DNA from: Verrucomicrobiota bacterium JB023
GTDB lineage: Bacteria > Verrucomicrobiota > Verrucomicrobiia > Verrucomicrobiales > Akkermansiaceae
Assembly (NCBI GenBank): GCA_030673895.1
Contig: JAUTCR010000005.1
Span: 363,597 to 427,596, forward strand
DNA: 64,000 bases
Reading direction: 5' to 3'
The notes under the pieces are model-generated. The model did not search any database, was not told where the DNA came from, and saw nothing but the letters and a program-made list of their open reading frames with translations. A program made the translations under genes and the position numbers. Below are positions 34,948 through 43,598 of the stretch, one piece after another (position 1 is the first letter of the stretch; each line of letters starts with the position of its first letter).

Positions 34948-36366
34948 ATGATTCCGAACGTCCTCGCCGAACGCTATGCCTCGTCCGCTCTCAAAGACAT
35001 CTGGTCTCCGGAAGGCCGAATCCTCCTCGAGCGCGAGTTATGGCTCGCCGTGGCCCGCGCGCAGAAAGACCTCGGACTCGATATCCCGCAGGACGCCCTC
35101 GATGCCTATGAGGCGGTGAAGGAAAAAATCGATCTCTCCTCCATCGATGCCCGCGAGCGGGTCACCCGTCACGACGTCAAGGCACGCATTGAGGAATTCA
35201 ACGATCTCGCCGGCCAAGAACAGCTTCACAAAGGCATGACCTCACGTGACTTGACCGAGAATGTCGAGCAGCTGCAGGTCTATCGCTCCCTGCTCGCCAT
35301 CCGGGACAAGGTGATCGCGGCCTTGGCCCGCCTGTCCAATCTCTCCACCCAGTATGCCGACCAAGTCATTACCGCGCGCACCCACAACGTCGCCGCGCAG
35401 ACGACCACCCTCGGCAAGCGTCTCGCCATGTTCGGCGAAGAACTTCTCGGTGCCTACGGCCGCCTGGAGCACCTTCTCGAGACCTACGCCGTGCGGGGGC
35501 TCAAGGGAGCAGTCGGCACCCAACTCGACCAGCTGTCTCTCTTCGAAGGAGACTCCGACAAGGTCGCCCAACTCGAGGAACGTCTGGCCACTCACTTGGG
35601 CCTGCCCTCGGTCTGGAGCAATGTGGGTCAAGTCTATCCGCGTTCGCTCGACATGGTCGTTGTCTCCCTCCTGCTCGATATCTCCAGCTCGCCTTCCTCA
35701 TTTGCCAAGACCCTCCGCCTGATGGCGGGTCATGAGACCGCCAGCGAAGGTTTTGCCCCCGGCCAGACTGGTTCCTCGGCCATGCCCCACAAGATGAACT
35801 CACGCTCCTGCGAGCGCATCAACGGCTTTCATAGTATCTTGAAGGGCCATCTCACCATGGCCTCCTCCCTCGCGGGTGATCAATGGAATGAGGGCGACGT
35901 CTCTTGCTCCGTGGTCCGCCGGGTCATGCTGCCCGACGCCTTCTTTGCCACCGACGGTTTGTTCGAGACCCTCCTCACCGTTCTCGATCAAATGGACACC
36001 TTCCCCGCCGTCATCAATCGGGAAAATACCCACTATCTCCCCTTCCTGCTCACCACCACCATCATGATGGAAGCGATCAAGGCGGGAGTCGGCCGCGAAA
36101 CGGCCCACCTGGCCATCAAGGAAAACGCCTTGGCTACCGTCACCGATCTGCGAGCAGGCACCTTGGACGAAAACGATCTGCTTCACCGCCTCGCCGAGGA
36201 CGAGCGAATCCCTCTCGACCTCGAAACGCTCCAGAACATCTTTGAAGCCAACAAGGCGAACACCGGCAACGCCGCCGCCCAGGTCAATCACTTCACCGCC
36301 GAGGTTGCCAAAATCATTGCTCGCCATCCTCAGGCCGCAACCTACTCCCCCGGCTCCATTCTGTAA
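34948..36366 (+). CDS. purB: Adenylosuccinate lyase
   Basis: 472 residues, full length. PurB splits SAICAR to AICAR and adenylosuccinate to AMP in purine synthesis. Family landmarks: TRHDVKARIEEFN near 67, MTSRDLTEN near 97, the catalytic His region ARTHNVAAQTTTLGKR, and the flexible signature loop GSSAMPHKMNSRSCERI. The ATG at 34948 starts MIPNVLAERYAS, the normal start. It is divergent from the efflux regulator. purC lies far away at 56.3 kb, so purine genes are scattered here. Confidence 0.97.
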   Translation: MIPNVLAERYASSALKDIWSPEGRILLERELWLAVARAQKDLGLDIPQDALDAYEAVKEKIDLSSIDARERVTRHDVKARIEEFNDLAGQEQLHKGMTSRDLTENVEQLQVYRSLLAIRDKVIAALARLSNLSTQYADQVITARTHNVAAQTTTLGKRLAMFGEELLGAYGRLEHLLETYAVRGLKGAVGTQLDQLSLFEGDSDKVAQLEERLATHLGLPSVWSNVGQVYPRSLDMVVVSLLLDISSSPSSFAKTLRLMAGHETASEGFAPGQTGSSAMPHKMNSRSCERINGFHSILKGHLTMASSLAGDQWNEGDVSCSVVRRVMLPDAFFATDGLFETLLTVLDQMDTFPAVINRENTHYLPFLLTTTIMMEAIKAGVGRETAHLAIKENALATVTDLRAGTLDENDLLHRLAEDERIPLDLETLQNIFEANKANTGNAAAQVNHFTAEVAKIIARHPQAATYSPGSIL

Positions 36367-36373
36367 TCTTTCA

Positions 36374-36414
36374 AGGCAGGCCTCCCCGCGCCCTATCAGC
36401 CCGGGGCCCTGCCT
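36374..36414 (+). terminator. Possible hairpin terminator after purB
   Basis: AGGCAGG (36374-36380) pairs with CCTGCCT (36408-36414), with an inner CCCCG/CGGGG stem. It begins 7 bases after the purB stop. There is no T-run, so it may stabilise the mRNA 3' end or be Rho-assisted. Confidence 0.4.
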
Positions 36415-36610
36415 GGATGAGATCTGAGAATCCGGCTCCGTCGAGAGACCAAACGTGCTTTGAAGACCGCCTGCGGATGCCCTGCATTCGGTCATTTCCA
36501 CGTTCCCTCCGGTTGCGTAATTCAGGGAAGAAAACTCGAGCCTCACGTTCCACAATTTCCCTCGAAAAACCCTTGCCCACACCCCCTGATTCGGGTCACC
36601 CCGGCTCTGT

Positions 36611-36907
36611 ATGGAACTACGCGTATTACTACCCGATGACGAAGCACCAGCGACGATCAGCGAAGTCGTCGCGGCCCTGAAAAAAGAAGATTTCACAGCA
36701 AAGCACGACAAGCAGAGTTGGGGTGACTGGATCACGCTAGGACGCCACCAGACGGTGATCGCCATCGAATCCCAACGGGGCCTGACCACGAGCGCGGTCA
36801 TCGAATTTGGCGAAGGGGAAGAAGATGAGCTACAGGGTCGCCTCTGCTCCGCATTCCGGTCGCTGGGTTGGGAAGGCGAGGACGAGGACGGCCGCTTCAC
36901 TCTCTAA
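36611..36907 (+). CDS. Small hypothetical cytoplasmic protein
   Basis: 98 residues, acidic (many Glu/Asp near the C-terminus: EFGEGEEDELQG, EGEDEDGRF), one domain with alternating strand-helix pattern and no Cys. No signal or membrane segment. I do not recognise the family. The amino-acid make-up and third-position GC look like a real gene. It sits alone, 244 bases after purB and 99 bases before the Aas-like gene. Confidence 0.65.
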   Translation: MELRVLLPDDEAPATISEVVAALKKEDFTAKHDKQSWGDWITLGRHQTVIAIESQRGLTTSAVIEFGEGEEDELQGRLCSAFRSLGWEGEDEDGRFTL

Positions 36908-37006
36908 AATCAAACATCCCCACCCTGAACATCGATTGATTCGATGATTTAGCTTAAAAAAACAATTCGACCCCGACCCCGCTCTTGCTCCAAATTGTTC
37001 CCCTAC

Positions 37007-39160
37007 ATGAGCACCGCGAACATTGAAATCCTAGGAGCCGACCGCCTACCTGGCACACCGACCCTGCTCGTCCCGGGTCGGCTCAGCTTCCCCCTCCTGC
37101 TCGCGATCGAAAACCGGCTTGCCGGACGGCACGTCACTTACCTCGCGGAGGAATCGGTCAAGCTGGATCCCAAGGTCCAGAGCCATCTGCAAAATTCCGG
37201 TCGCGACGGCGTCGGTTTCTCCTTGGGTGATGATCCCAAGGTCTTGGCCGCCGCCTTGAAAAAGAAGCTCGGCGATAACGGAGTTCTAGTCTTCCTGCCC
37301 GGGGCCACCGTGGCTCGTCCCGGCACCCCTTGTCATCTTCCTTCCCCCATCCTCAAGGCTCTTTGTGAGCTGGAGCTGCCCGTGGTGCCGCTTGCTATTC
37401 ACCTCCCCAAGGAGGTGCATCTTAGTATCGAGAGTCCATCCTCCCTTCCAGATGCCATCATGGTGTTCGGCCAGGCGCTGGAAGAGGATGAGGCCAGCCT
37501 TCCCAACTTCCATCAGTCTCTGCTCGAGGCCAGTGAAGCGGCCTTCTCCTCTCGCGATTTTCTCAATGGCTCGCTTCCCCAAGCCCTTCTCGCTGGCCTG
37601 AAGAAACACGCCAATACCAACTACCTCCACGACGGGACAGATGACTCCCAGCTGCCCTTTTCCAAGATCCTCGCAGTTGCCATCGCTCTCTCCAAGGAAA
37701 TTCAGAAGGTCACCAACAAGCGTCGCGTCGGCATCCTCCTCCCTCCCGGGAAGGGCGGTCTTCTCGCCAATCTGGCCGTCATGTTCGCAGGAAAGATTCC
37801 GGTGAACCTGAACTTCACGGCTTCTCACGCGGCGGTGCGCTCGGCCATCAAGCAGGCCGATATTGATAAATTCATCACTGCGGATCCCTTCGTCCGGAAG
37901 ATGGCCTCCTTCCCTTGGCCTCCCAATCGTGACCTCGTCTTCATTGAGCGGGTGATTCCGCGAATTAAGAAGCAGATCACCCTTTGGTTCGTGCTCGGCA
38001 AGCTGCTCCCTGCCTCGGCATTGTGTAAATTGCTGAAGTTAGGCAAGTCCCATGGAGACGATGAGGCCGTGCTCCTCTTCACCTCGGGTTCTTCCGGCGA
38101 GCCCAAGGGAGTCCCGCTCACCCATCGCAATCTCTTGGCCAATGTCTGCCAATTCGCAAGCCGCGTCGGTCTCCCTTCCGATTCCAAGATTCTGGGCTGC
38201 CTCCCCCTCTTTCATTCCTTCGGCTGCACGGTCACCTTATGGTATCCCGTCATTGAGGGCATGAACCTCGTGACCTACCCGACGCCGCTCGAAATCAAGC
38301 GCTTGGCCGAGCTCATCAAGGAGCACGATGTCCCCCTCTTCATCTCCACGCCCACCTTCCTGAGAGGCTTCCTGAAGAGGGTCGATCCCGAGCAGCTGGC
38401 TCCTCTCAAAATTCTCGTAACCGGAGCAGAGAAGCTGCCCACCTCCCTGGCTGACTCTTTCGAACAACGCTTTAAGATCCGACCGCTGGAAGGTTACGGC
38501 CTGACGGAGACTTCACCGGCAACCAATGTCAACCTCCCCGAGCTGACAGGGCCGGACGAAGCAACCGTCGTCCCCTCCTCACGCAATGGGACGGTAGGCC
38601 CCCTGCTCCCCGGGATGGCAGCCCGCATCACCAATGCAGCCAACGGAGAGCCCGTCTCTCTTGCCGAGTCGGGCATCCTTTGGCTGAAGGGCGCCAACGT
38701 CTTCCCCGGCTACCTCGACCGCGAGGATCTCACCAAGGAGGTGATCGATGAGGATGGCTGGTTCAAGACCAATGACGTGGCCAGCTTCGATGAAGACGGC
38801 TTTATCTCGATTGAAGGCCGGATGTCCCGATTCTCCAAGATTGGCGGTGAAATGGTGCCCCACGAGACCATTGAGGCAACAATCGACAAGGTGCTCGGCT
38901 TTGATAAGGAGGAAATGCGCAAAATCGCGGTCGTCGGCATCCCCGATGAGCAAAAGGGCGAAGCGGTTGCCATTCTCTCCACCGTCGCCAGCGATATGCT
39001 TGAGCAAGAGGTCATTGACCTCCGTTACAAGCTGCTTGATGCCGGCCTCCCTTCCCTCTGGTGCCCGAAGGTCATCATCCCCGTCGACGAAATCCCCGTG
39101 ATGGCATCAGGCAAGCTCGACCTGAAGGCTTGCCAAGCGATCGCCCGCGGTGAGATGTGA
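37007..39160 (+). CDS. Aas-like bifunctional protein: degenerate acyltransferase plus acyl-ACP synthetase
   Basis: 717 residues from the ATG at 37007. The N-terminal 200 residues align in layout with PlsC acyltransferases, but the HxxxxD motif is missing and the FPEGTR-like motif is FLPGATVARPG, so that half looks inactive. The C-terminal AMP-forming synthetase half is intact: LLFTSGSSGEPKGVPLTHRN, GYGLTETSP, DGWFKTNDVASFDEDGFI, and the late Lys in MASGKLDLKA. Such proteins activate fatty acids or re-acylate lysophospholipids. The stop overlaps the next gene's GTG start (GTGA), so they are coupled. Confidence 0.88.
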   Translation: MSTANIEILGADRLPGTPTLLVPGRLSFPLLLAIENRLAGRHVTYLAEESVKLDPKVQSHLQNSGRDGVGFSLGDDPKVLAAALKKKLGDNGVLVFLPGATVARPGTPCHLPSPILKALCELELPVVPLAIHLPKEVHLSIESPSSLPDAIMVFGQALEEDEASLPNFHQSLLEASEAAFSSRDFLNGSLPQALLAGLKKHANTNYLHDGTDDSQLPFSKILAVAIALSKEIQKVTNKRRVGILLPPGKGGLLANLAVMFAGKIPVNLNFTASHAAVRSAIKQADIDKFITADPFVRKMASFPWPPNRDLVFIERVIPRIKKQITLWFVLGKLLPASALCKLLKLGKSHGDDEAVLLFTSGSSGEPKGVPLTHRNLLANVCQFASRVGLPSDSKILGCLPLFHSFGCTVTLWYPVIEGMNLVTYPTPLEIKRLAELIKEHDVPLFISTPTFLRGFLKRVDPEQLAPLKILVTGAEKLPTSLADSFEQRFKIRPLEGYGLTETSPATNVNLPELTGPDEATVVPSSRNGTVGPLLPGMAARITNAANGEPVSLAESGILWLKGANVFPGYLDREDLTKEVIDEDGWFKTNDVASFDEDGFISIEGRMSRFSKIGGEMVPHETIEATIDKVLGFDKEEMRKIAVVGIPDEQKGEAVAILSTVASDMLEQEVIDLRYKLLDAGLPSLWCPKVIIPVDEIPVMASGKLDLKACQAIARGEM

Positions 39161-40194
39161 TCGCCCGCTACTCCCTCATCCCGACAAGACCCATCCTGCT
39201 TCAGCCCCGCCTCCCCGGCGAGGCCTCCGTCCCCATGCTCCGTTTCGATCGCTTCATGCACACCGCCCTCTTCCATCCGGAGCGCGGCTACTACACCTCT
39301 CGTATCAAGACCGTTGGCGCACGCGGAGATTTCTCCACCGCCGCCACCCTCTCCGAGTGCCTGGCTCGCTCAATTGCCCGCTGGGTCTGCGATTCCCAAT
39401 ACCAGCACTTGATCGAAATCGGTCCCGGAGACGGCTCCCTCTCGCGCGATCTGCGCCGCTACCTTTCGCCCTTCAAGAAGCTGCGGCTCACCCACCACTT
39501 GGTGGAGACCTCACCGGTCCTTCGCGAGCAGCAGAAGAAGAAACTCCCCCGGGCGCACCATCACGAAACCATCCAACAAGCACTCGAGGCAGCCCAGGGC
39601 GAGGCTCTTATTTTCTCCAACGAACTCGTCGATGCCTTCCCAGTGCGCATCTTTCGAAAGGAGGAGGATGGCTACAGCGAGCTTCATTTCGAGAAAGGCA
39701 GCCAGCCCGTCGAGAGCTTTCTTCCCGTCGAAGAACTCCCTCAGTCGACCTTGTTCACGCACGCCTGGCCAGTGGGCCAGCGCTTGGAAGTTCACGAATC
39801 CTATCATCAATGGCTTAAGGATTGGCTCCCCCTCTGGAAGGCCGGGCAAATGCTGACCATCGACTATGGAGCCTTGAACGACACCCTCTACCACCGGCGG
39901 CCCGGGGGCTCGTTGCGAGCCTACTTCATGCAAGATCGCATCGAAGGCCCAGCGGTCTATCAGAATGCCGGCCATCAAGACCTGACGGCCGACGTCTCCT
40001 TCACCGATTTGATGAAGTGGGGGGACGAGCAGGGTCTCACGACCATCGATCTTCTCTCGCTCAGGGAGTTCCTCATGCCCAACATGCGGCAGACGACCAC
40101 GGACACCTACCTCACCAGCCCCAACGGCCCGGGGGATGCCTTCCAAGTCTTGCTGCAGACCAAGAACGACGACACCTTCGGAGTCTGCCTATAG
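39157..40194 (+). CDS. SAM-dependent methyltransferase, MidA/NDUFAF7 family (COG1565)
   Basis: 345 residues from a GTG at 39157 that overlaps the previous stop. The family is recognised from LFHPERGYYTSRIKTVGARGDFSTAATLSE, the SAM-binding IEIGPGDGSLSRDL, FSNELVDAFPVRIF and the late TIDYG and GSLRAYFMQ region. NDUFAF7 symmetrically dimethylates an arginine of a complex I subunit in mitochondria; the bacterial role is not settled. Coupling to the acyl-ACP synthetase gene is visible, but its meaning is not. Confidence 0.88.
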   Translation: MIARYSLIPTRPILLQPRLPGEASVPMLRFDRFMHTALFHPERGYYTSRIKTVGARGDFSTAATLSECLARSIARWVCDSQYQHLIEIGPGDGSLSRDLRRYLSPFKKLRLTHHLVETSPVLREQQKKKLPRAHHHETIQQALEAAQGEALIFSNELVDAFPVRIFRKEEDGYSELHFEKGSQPVESFLPVEELPQSTLFTHAWPVGQRLEVHESYHQWLKDWLPLWKAGQMLTIDYGALNDTLYHRRPGGSLRAYFMQDRIEGPAVYQNAGHQDLTADVSFTDLMKWGDEQGLTTIDLLSLREFLMPNMRQTTTDTYLTSPNGPGDAFQVLLQTKNDDTFGVCL

Positions 40195-40267
40195 CGGCTA
40201 GCTCCTTGGTGTCATTCCCCCTCGATCGGCACTACCCAAGAAAGCGTTTCGCCACTACCTTCCCGCC

Positions 40268-41476
40268 GTGCGCCGCTATCTCCCCCTCGCCATCATCGTC
40301 ATCATCCTGATCTCCGCGACGGTCACCGTGCTCATGACCCGCAGAGGGAAAGACCCCGAGCCGGCTCCGACGGATCAACCCGTCCTCTCGGACCTCGCCA
40401 TTCCCCCGAATTGGCAGGAGCTCGAGCGCTATCAGCAGACCATCGACCGGGACACCTTCGAGCGGCTATTGACCTCCTTCTATTCTCTTCCCGGCGCATG
40501 GACTGGCAAGCTCTCCTTGAATGCGACAGCCGTCGAAGTGGTCAAGCAGATGGCTCAGCCCGATGAAACTTATTCCTTGGCCTATGCCGACGCCTCCGAG
40601 CCCCTGCCCCGACTCCCAGCCTTGGACGATCTTCACATCGCCATCGACCCCGGGCACATCGGTGGCGAGTTTGCAGAGATTGAGCAGCGAAACTTCGACC
40701 CGACGCCCGATGATCCCACCGACATTCCGGTGCGGGAAGGTGACCTCACCCTGTTGACCGCTAAGCATCTTAAGCCTCGGCTCGAGGCACTCGGCGCGAC
40801 GGTCACCCTCGTTCGCGACGAGGCTCTTCCCGTCACAGATACCAGTCCCGACGACTTCCTGGCCGATCATCCCGACCGGCGAACGGCTGAGCAGCTCTTC
40901 TATCGCACCGCGGAGATCCGCGCCCGGGCCGACCTCATCAACCACGTCATCCAGCCCGACCTCGTGCTCTGTCTCCACTACAATGCCGATGCTTGGTACG
41001 GGGAGAATCCTTGGGCGCGGGACAATCACTTTCACCTCATCCTCCACGGAGCCTACATGGAGGGCGAGCTCGCCCTCGACGATCAGCGCTTTGAGATGAT
41101 GCGACATCTCCTCACCCGCACCAGTGAGCAAGTTCTCGCTCTCGCCCAGACCATCTCGGACCACTTCCTCGCCGAGACTGACCTCATTCCCTTCCACTAC
41201 CGCCCCACAGCGCCAGCCATTCAGATGGACCCGCTCCGCCCTATCTATGCGCGCAATCTTCTGGCGAACCGGCTCTATCAGGCGCCCACCATCTTCCTGG
41301 AGCCTTACGTGATGAATCATCGTGACACCTTCGCTCGAGTTCAGGAGGGCGACCACGATGGGCTTCGCCTTGTCAACGGCGAGCTTCGCCCCTCCCTGCC
41401 ACGCGAGTATGCCATGATCCTCGCCGAGGCCATTCGCATTCATTTCGAAGAACGAGACGGATCACCCGAATCCTAA
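40268..41476 (+). CDS. Membrane-anchored N-acetylmuramoyl-L-alanine amidase-like protein
   Basis: 402 residues from a GTG at 40268. One N-terminal membrane anchor (about 6-22), then a periplasmic region. The amidase_3-type zinc site is complete in pattern: His130 (IAIDPGHIGGEF), Glu157 (VREGDLTLLTAKHL), His237 (LCLHYNAD) and a late Glu in FLEPYVMN. It should cut the peptide from muramic acid in peptidoglycan. Compared with AmiC it carries a long loop between the first His and Glu (about 135-155) and a further one near 190-215. Confidence 0.82.
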   Translation: MRRYLPLAIIVIILISATVTVLMTRRGKDPEPAPTDQPVLSDLAIPPNWQELERYQQTIDRDTFERLLTSFYSLPGAWTGKLSLNATAVEVVKQMAQPDETYSLAYADASEPLPRLPALDDLHIAIDPGHIGGEFAEIEQRNFDPTPDDPTDIPVREGDLTLLTAKHLKPRLEALGATVTLVRDEALPVTDTSPDDFLADHPDRRTAEQLFYRTAEIRARADLINHVIQPDLVLCLHYNADAWYGENPWARDNHFHLILHGAYMEGELALDDQRFEMMRHLLTRTSEQVLALAQTISDHFLAETDLIPFHYRPTAPAIQMDPLRPIYARNLLANRLYQAPTIFLEPYVMNHRDTFARVQEGDHDGLRLVNGELRPSLPREYAMILAEAIRIHFEERDGSPES

Positions 41477-41483
41477 ACTAGCC

Positions 41484-42353
41484 GTGAAGCAACCACCGAA
41501 ACCCAACCTCCTTATCGCCGGCCATGGCTACCTTGGCCAAGAGGTGGCCAGACAGGCCGTGGCCGAGGGAATGCCGGTCACCACCCTGACTCGTTCCGGC
41601 ACGGGGGCGGACCATGCCTGCGACCTGACGGACCTTACAGCGGTGCAAGAGCTTGCCGGCCGGATCAACCCGACGCACCTTCTGGCCTCCGCCTCTTCCG
41701 GACGGGGCGGAACCGACGCCTATCGCGCCATCTTCCGTGATGGGACGAGACATCTCCTTGATGCCTTTCCAGACGCCAAGCTCACCTTCATCTCATCGAC
41801 CTCGGTCTATCGACAAACCGATGGATCCACGGTGACCGAAGAGAGCGACACTGCCGGACAGACCGAAAAATCAGAAATCCTCAGAGAAGCCGAGGACATG
41901 ACCTTGGAAGCTGGCGGCACTGTCCTGCGCCTCTCTGGAATCTACGGAACTTCCCGTAGCTACATCCTAAGCGCTCTCCTAGGGCAAAGCTACCGCCTGG
42001 AAGTCACGCAAAGCCCTGCCGGGACGCAAGAAATTGGAAAACGCATCATCAATCAGATCCACGTCTCCGACGCAGCCAAGGCCGTTCTCCATCTGCTCAC
42101 CCATGACCTGGCCGGACTCTTCAACGTCAGTGATGATTGCCCGATCAGCCAATACGAGCTGGTCACCGCTCTGTGTGACAAGCTCGCTCTCCCCCTTCCC
42201 CAGACTGCTCCGCCAAACCCTCAATCTAAGCGAGGATGGACCAATAAAGCGGTCTCTAACGCCCGCTTGAAAATGACGGGATGGAGCCCGGCATATCCCC
42301 ACTTCCTCGCTTCTGTTGAGGAAATTCTTCCCACTATCAGCCCCAAATCTTAA
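41484..42353 (+). CDS. NAD(P)-dependent epimerase/dehydratase-like protein (extended SDR)
   Basis: 289 residues from a GTG at 41484, 7 bases after the amidase stop. Rossmann motif LLIAGHGYLGQEVA (about 9-22) and TFISSTSVYRQTDGS with the Tyr of the SDR active site (the Lys is not in YxxxK spacing, so it resembles YeeZ-type atypical SDRs). The C-terminal part contains VLHLLTHDLAGLFNVSDD, typical of sugar-nucleotide epimerases. Substrate unknown. Confidence 0.85.
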   Translation: MKQPPKPNLLIAGHGYLGQEVARQAVAEGMPVTTLTRSGTGADHACDLTDLTAVQELAGRINPTHLLASASSGRGGTDAYRAIFRDGTRHLLDAFPDAKLTFISSTSVYRQTDGSTVTEESDTAGQTEKSEILREAEDMTLEAGGTVLRLSGIYGTSRSYILSALLGQSYRLEVTQSPAGTQEIGKRIINQIHVSDAAKAVLHLLTHDLAGLFNVSDDCPISQYELVTALCDKLALPLPQTAPPNPQSKRGWTNKAVSNARLKMTGWSPAYPHFLASVEEILPTISPKS

Positions 42354-42368
42354 CTAAGACGCCAACGC

Positions 42369-43490
42369 ATGAATTCCGTCGAATTGCTTCAGACTCTCGT
42401 TCGCATTCCCTCCGTCAATCCCGACGGCGATCCGGACTCTCCTCACAGTGGCGAGCTGGAGATGGCGACCTACCTCCGCGACCTGCTTCAATCATGGGGT
42501 TTCGCCATTCACTTGGAGGAGGTGTTGCCCAATCGACCGAATCTCATCGCCCGGGCGCCTGGGCCGGACACGAGGCCCCGTCTTCTCCTAGGGCCACATC
42601 TTGATACCGTCGGAGTCACCGGAATGAGTATCGATCCCTTCGCGGCCGAAATCCGCGACGACAAGGTCTGGGGCCGGGGAACATCGGACACCAAAGGCCC
42701 GATGGCCGCGATGCTGATGGGTCTCTATCAAAACCGGGAGCGGCTGCACCAGCTGCCGGTCGCCATCGACTTCGTTGGCTTCATGGGCGAGGAATCCCAC
42801 CAACCGGGTTCCATCCATTTCGCCCGCCATCATGCCGAGGAGTATGACTTTGCCCTCGTCGGTGAGCCGACCTCCCTCCAGCTCGTGCACACCACCAAGG
42901 GCTCCCTATGGGCCACGCTGGAGAGCCATGGGCAAGCGGCGCATGCCTCCCAGCCACAGCTCGGTGAGAATGCGATCATCAAGCTGACGGAGGCACTTCA
43001 TCAACTTGACGGAGAATTCAGGGCGCTGCTGGCAAGCTTCACGCACCCCATCCTCGAGGCTACCACGCTGAATATTGGCACCATCTCGGGTGGGACGAGA
43101 CCCAATATCGTTCCCGATTTCGCCCGCGCCCAGATTGACATCCGCTTCACCCCTTCCCTCCATGAGGCCGGCGGAGCAAGAGCGCTTTTGCAGGAGTTCC
43201 TCGCCAGCAACGAGCTTCCGCTTTCCATCTCATCCTGCAAGGAGGCTCCCCCGATGGAAGTGCCCGCCGATCACTTCTGGATGAAGAAGATCCAAGACAC
43301 CCACCCAGGCAGCAAAGCGGTCGGCGCGCCCTGGTTCTCGGATGCCGCCCACCTCAATGTCGCCGGTCTCGATGCCATCTGCATCGGCCCGGGTTCAATC
43401 GACCAAGCCCACACGGCCGATGAGTTCATCAGCATCAACGCTCTGGAAGACGGCGTGGACTGGTTCACCAAGTTCATCGCCGAGCTTTGA
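42369..43490 (+). CDS. M20-family metallopeptidase/deacylase (ArgE/DapE/CPG2-like)
   Basis: 373 residues. Metal-binding motifs are present: LLLGPHLDTV (His, Asp), WGRGTSDTKGPMAAML (Asp), VGFMGEESHQ (catalytic Glu-Glu pair), DFALVGEPT and the late His of IDQAHTADEFI. A dimerisation domain lies at about 175-290. It hydrolyses N-acyl amino acids or small peptides. ArgE, DapE and carboxypeptidase G2 share this pattern, and I cannot choose between them. It is the last of a plus-strand run from 37 kb. Confidence 0.9.
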   Translation: MNSVELLQTLVRIPSVNPDGDPDSPHSGELEMATYLRDLLQSWGFAIHLEEVLPNRPNLIARAPGPDTRPRLLLGPHLDTVGVTGMSIDPFAAEIRDDKVWGRGTSDTKGPMAAMLMGLYQNRERLHQLPVAIDFVGFMGEESHQPGSIHFARHHAEEYDFALVGEPTSLQLVHTTKGSLWATLESHGQAAHASQPQLGENAIIKLTEALHQLDGEFRALLASFTHPILEATTLNIGTISGGTRPNIVPDFARAQIDIRFTPSLHEAGGARALLQEFLASNELPLSISSCKEAPPMEVPADHFWMKKIQDTHPGSKAVGAPWFSDAAHLNVAGLDAICIGPGSIDQAHTADEFISINALEDGVDWFTKFIAEL

Positions 43491-43598
43491 GCATAGCCGC
43501 ACTTTCACCTCAAACCTGAGGGAACCCTCGCCTCCCGTAGAATCTGCGAGAAAAGTCGAATCAAGGATATCTCTAGTAGATTCTAGCGCGGCGGGTAG

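Noticed and set aside
35800..36900. Minus-strand open frame of 366 codons
   Set aside because: Antisense to purB and the small 98-residue gene; no recognisable protein features.
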